Positions 14,179 through 16,837 of a DNA stretch of 16,837 bases are shown piece after piece (the stretch's first letter is position 1; each line of letters opens with the position of its first letter). A program made the position numbers and the translations under genes. The DNA is taken from positions 1 to 16,837 of the forward strand of contig DASVVG010000138.1 in NCBI GenBank assembly GCA_036386655.1, in the 5' to 3' direction. The notes under the pieces were generated by a model, which had not been told where the DNA came from, did not search any database, and saw only the letters and a list, made by a program, of their open reading frames with translations. This DNA comes from JAHWJX01 sp036386655 (GTDB lineage: Bacteria > Pseudomonadota > Alphaproteobacteria > Caulobacterales > Caulobacteraceae).

Positions 14179-15003
14179 TTGAGCCGCCGGATGGAGGTGC
14201 GTCGTGAGGACGCCCCACCTGCTCCGATGTTCCGCCAGACCGGCGGGGAGCGGCGAGCGAACGTCCGCCGGGCGGAGCCGCCGTCGATCGACGCCGCGCC
14301 TTCAATCCTTCTGGCTTCCATGCATGAAGCGCGCCGGAGCGCGTTGGCCGCGAGCTTCACCGAACGGGGCGTCTCGGTGCTGGCGATCGACGATGAAGAA
14401 CAGCTCCGCGAGGCGATCGCGGGCGGTACCGGCGACGTCGTCCTGATCGACGTGCTGGCCCCCGGAGGCGAGGGGCTCGACCTCTGCCGCCGGCTGGCTC
14501 ACGTACGCACCCCTCCGATCCTACTGCTCACGCACGGCGCCGACGAAACGGATCGGATCGTCGCGCTCGAACTCGGCGCCGACGCCTGCCTTCCCGGCGA
14601 CTGCAGTCCGAGGGAGCTTCTTGCGCAGACGCGCGCGCTGATCAGGCGGGCGTCGGCCGAGCGCGAAGGGGGCGTAGCCCGAGCCTCCGCCCGATTCACG
14701 TTCGCGGGATGGCGCCTCGACCTCTGGACGCGCGTCCTCACGACCCCCCACGGGAAAGCGCTCCACTTGTCGGCGACGGATCTGGCGCTCCTTCAGACCT
14801 TCGTCCAGCACCCCGGTCAGGTGCTCTCTCGCGAACACTTGCGAACCGTGGTCGGCCAGGGTGACGGCGAAGAAGTGCGCACCATCGACTCGCGGGTCGG
14901 CCGCCTCCGGGCCAGCCTGGAGAGGGGCGGCGGAGGAGGGCATCTAATCAGGACAGTGTTCCGTCGCGGGTACACGTTGGAGGCGGAAGTGCGATGCGGT
15001 TGA
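14179..15003 (+). CDS. OmpR-type response regulator with a degenerate receiver
   Basis: The 274-residue protein has a receiver domain (about residues 42-155) and a winged-helix output domain (about 180-270), with LSATDLALLQTFVQHPGQVLSREHLR and LIRTVFRRGYTLE typical of OmpR/PhoB. The phospho-acceptor Asp91 (LIDVLAPG) and Thr118 are present. The acidic pair that normally binds Mg2+ after strand 1 is replaced by S47-M48-H49, and the conserved Lys of L-P-K-P-F is Gly140 (LPGDCSPREL). Normal phosphorylation is therefore unlikely; it may act as an atypical, phosphate-independent regulator. No histidine kinase is adjacent. TTG 14179 is chosen for its GGGAGG at five-base spacing; ATG 14191 and ATG 14227 are alternatives, and the frame is open back to 14044. 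Confidence 0.85.
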   Translation: MSRRMEVRREDAPPAPMFRQTGGERRANVRRAEPPSIDAAPSILLASMHEARRSALAASFTERGVSVLAIDDEEQLREAIAGGTGDVVLIDVLAPGGEGLDLCRRLAHVRTPPILLLTHGADETDRIVALELGADACLPGDCSPRELLAQTRALIRRASAEREGGVARASARFTFAGWRLDLWTRVLTTPHGKALHLSATDLALLQTFVQHPGQVLSREHLRTVVGQGDGEEVRTIDSRVGRLRASLERGGGGGHLIRTVFRRGYTLEAEVRCG

Positions 15004-15029
15004 AGGCGACGATCGGCGCTCGCGACCTC

Positions 15030-15205
15030 CCGCGTAGGTCCGCCGTGCCGTGCGCTGGAGGGGCGCCTGACGCTCCAGCTCGCCGGCGAGGGGGTGCGGC
15101 GTTGCTCTTGGGGTGACGATTGTTGCGGGGTCGCAGGGGGTCGTCGAAACCTCGCTGGTCGTCGATGAGCAGGAGCGCCGCTCGTCGAGCGGGTAGGGCC
15201 GTCAA
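15030..15205 (-). pseudogene. Truncated isochorismatase/cysteine hydrolase family remnant
   Basis: The minus strand from TTG 15205 (preceded by GGGAGGA) reads LPARRAALLLIDDQRGFDDP, then RNNRHPKSNAA and GASGAPPAH. These match, with the same spacing, the N-terminus of small isochorismatase-family hydrolases (LLLIDVQ-GFDDP, RNNP-AE-NAA, ASGAPVAH). The catalytic Asp of L-I-D is present. The rest of the domain, including the catalytic Lys and Cys, is missing, and the frame runs into unrelated sequence and the end of the response regulator. This is a gene fragment left after a rearrangement, inferred from motif resemblance without alignment. Confidence 0.55.
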
Positions 15206-15275
15206 GGCCTGTCCTCCCAATGCGTCCATTTCCCGCGCGATCGCGTGCTGAGCGACTCCCCGGCGTACGACGAAC

Positions 15276-15301
15276 AGCGGCGGGCCTTTGGGCCCGCCGC
15301 T
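15276..15301 (-). terminator. Hairpin after the TonB-dependent receptor
   Basis: AGCGGCGGGCC and GGCCCGCCGCT form a perfect 11-bp stem with a 4-base loop, 23 bases beyond the stop of the leftward receptor gene. No T run follows, so it may act as a Rho-independent terminator of weak type or as an mRNA 3' end stabiliser. Its position right after the stop supports a 3' end role. Confidence 0.6.
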
Positions 15302-15324
15302 TCACTCGCGCTGGTTGGAGAGGA

Positions 15325-16837
15325 TCAGAAGCGCAGGTTCACGCCCATGATCACCCGCCGCCCTATGACGTCGTACAGCGAGGGATCAGTCCCCGACTGG
15401 ACGTTCGGATTGTATTCGGGCGGCTGCTTGTCGAACAGGTTGTTCACGCCCAGTCGCAGCTCGACGCTCTGGCTCAGTTTGTAGCCCGCCACCGCGTCGA
15501 CGTAGACGACCGAGTCGGGGCCGGTGAACTCCGTCTCCCCCGGGAATTCCCGGTTGAGGCGGTTGTCCATGCCGGCGAGGTACCGGATGCGGGTGTTCAG
15601 GTTCACGTTCCCGAGGTCCCACCGCGCGTTGAGGTTGGCCCTCCACCGCGGGAAGCTCGTGCTGAAGCGGCCGTCGCCGCCGCCGGCGTAGTTGGCCGCG
15701 CCGGCGACGTCGATCGGCGGTGCGCCGAGCACCGGCAGCTGCTCGATGTACTCGATGAGGTAGGTGACCACCGCGTTCAGGCGCATCGAACCCCAGTTCG
15801 GGAGCCCCAGCCATTCCATGTCGAAGCCGTAGTCCACCTGGAAATCGACGCCGCTGGTTTCGATCTCGCCGCCGTTGCTGGTGTCGAATTCACCGTTCAC
15901 GGGGTCGTCCGGGTTGTAGAGCACCAGGATGTCGCCGCCGAGCCGCACGATCGCCTGGCAGTTCGGGTTGTTCGGGTCGTACGTCGGGTTGGTGCCGTAG
16001 TAGTTGTAGCAGGACGCCACGATCTGGTTCGGCGACCGGCCCAGGATCGCGTCCTCGACCTTGATGTTGTAGTAGTCGATCGAGCCGCGGAGACGCTGCA
16101 ACCACTGGCTTTCCCACGGCGAGCTCCACACCGCGCCGAGCGTCAACGTGGTGCCGATTTCCGGTTCCAGGTCCTCGTTGCCGGCCAGAACGATGGCGAG
16201 CTGGTTGCCCGGCGTCTGCACGAACGTGGCCGTGTCTCCGACCCCGCCGAACGCTCCGGCCGTGGCGCACAGCGCCGTGACCTGGGCCCCGTTGGCGCCG
16301 GTGCGGGCCGCGGTGCCGACCGAGCAGGGATCGAAGTACTGCGGCGACGAGCCGCCGCCGGCGAACAGCTCGTTGAAGTTCGGAGCGCGGACGGCCCGTT
16401 GGTACGAGGCGCGGATCCGCAGCGGGTCCATGACCCGCCAGTCGATCTCCGCCTTGTACGCGTGGCTGACCTCGCCGCTGCTCTCGAAGCCGGTGAGCTC
16501 GTTCGCGAACTCGCTCGACGAGCGGCGGTAGCCGAGGCTCAGATCGATCGATTGAGCGAAGGGAACGTCGCGGACGAGGGGGACCAGAAGCTCGCCGAAG
16601 AAGTCACGGAAGCTGTTGTTGCCGGCTTCCGGATCCTGCGACGTAAAGCCGGAAACGGGCCCGGCACCGGTGCCCGGGTCGAAGATGTATTCGAAGCCGC
16701 GGTACTCCGCCCCCAGCACGGCCTGCACGGTGCCCGCCGGCAACGAGAACAGGTCGCCGGTGACGAACGCCTGACCGATCTGCATCTTCATGTCGGTCGT
16801 CCGCGTGCCCGTGACCTCCAGATAATCGACGCATTCC
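15325..16837 (-). CDS. TonB-dependent outer membrane receptor (partial, N-terminus outside window)
   Basis: The open frame runs in from the right edge and covers about 504 C-terminal residues of the beta-barrel. Typical elements are LPAGTVQAVLGAEYRG, the RASYQRAVRAPNFNELFAGG segment, VELRLGVNNLFDKQPPEYNP, and a C-terminal strand ending GVNLRF with terminal Phe for outer membrane assembly. Two cysteine pairs (FDPCSV with ALCATA, and VASCYNYY with NPNCQAI) probably staple extracellular loops, as in the large receptors of Caulobacterales and sphingomonads that import oligosaccharides or peptides through TonB-ExbB-ExbD. The plug domain, TonB box and signal peptide are not in the window. An internal ATG at 16791 is not the start, since the frame stays open and receptor-like to the edge. 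The substrate is unknown. Confidence 0.92.
   Translation of the reverse strand, partial: ECVDYLEVTGTRTTDMKMQIGQAFVTGDLFSLPAGTVQAVLGAEYRGFEYIFDPGTGAGPVSGFTSQDPEAGNNSFRDFFGELLVPLVRDVPFAQSIDLSLGYRRSSSEFANELTGFESSGEVSHAYKAEIDWRVMDPLRIRASYQRAVRAPNFNELFAGGGSSPQYFDPCSVGTAARTGANGAQVTALCATAGAFGGVGDTATFVQTPGNQLAIVLAGNEDLEPEIGTTLTLGAVWSSPWESQWLQRLRGSIDYYNIKVEDAILGRSPNQIVASCYNYYGTNPTYDPNNPNCQAIVRLGGDILVLYNPDDPVNGEFDTSNGGEIETSGVDFQVDYGFDMEWLGLPNWGSMRLNAVVTYLIEYIEQLPVLGAPPIDVAGAANYAGGGDGRFSTSFPRWRANLNARWDLGNVNLNTRIRYLAGMDNRLNREFPGETEFTGPDSVVYVDAVAGYKLSQSVELRLGVNNLFDKQPPEYNPNVQSGTDPSLYDVIGRRVIMGVNLRF

Noticed and set aside
1..16837. CRISPR array or insertion sequence
   Set aside because: No regularly spaced direct repeats and no transposase frame or terminal inverted repeats were seen.

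Overview
The window is GC-rich DNA from a Gram-negative alphaproteobacterium, most likely a member of the Caulobacterales (Phenylobacterium, Caulobacter or Brevundimonas type). That placement is an inference. It rests on the protein styles (a GluRS with an ALSKR motif, a Caulobacter-like FQQVQKYERG regulator, a large TonB-dependent receptor) and on promoter elements that resemble the Caulobacter GCTANAWC -10 box. No rRNA, tRNA or CRISPR array was seen.

Positions 1-9590 look like ordinary chromosomal DNA, densely packed. They hold the tail of an unknown gene, a MATE exporter, a short gap with a perfect consensus promoter and an intrinsic terminator (candidate small RNA, about 1511-1606), and a leftward pair (DUF429-like protein and a CurA/YncB-type NADP-dependent oxidoreductase). 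Next come a Gfo/Idh/MocA oxidoreductase, glutamyl-tRNA synthetase, and a convergent LOG-family gene with a terminator-like hairpin directly before its ribosome binding site. A translationally coupled pair follows (Ig-like-module lipoprotein plus Atm1-type ABC exporter), then a small secreted protein on the opposite strand.

Positions 9591-15320 look like an accessory, partly decaying region. They hold a P4-type tyrosine integrase without a visible tRNA target, a strong hairpin and a small secreted protein. An XRE regulator follows whose C-terminus is shifted out of frame by one base, then about 570 bases with no convincing gene. Next are a possible 66-residue ORF coupled to an AraC regulator, an OmpR-type response regulator whose receiver lacks key residues, and a truncated isochorismatase-family remnant. 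Two inverted repeats lie upstream of the response regulator.

The right end (15325-16837, minus strand) is a TonB-dependent receptor that runs out of the window, followed by an 11-bp stem terminator-like hairpin. AraC and the atypical response regulator lie next to the receptor and could control it, but nothing in the sequence proves this. The most unusual items are the candidate small RNA, the degenerate receiver, the frameshifted XRE gene, the lipoprotein-ABC pair and the attenuator-like element before the LOG gene.
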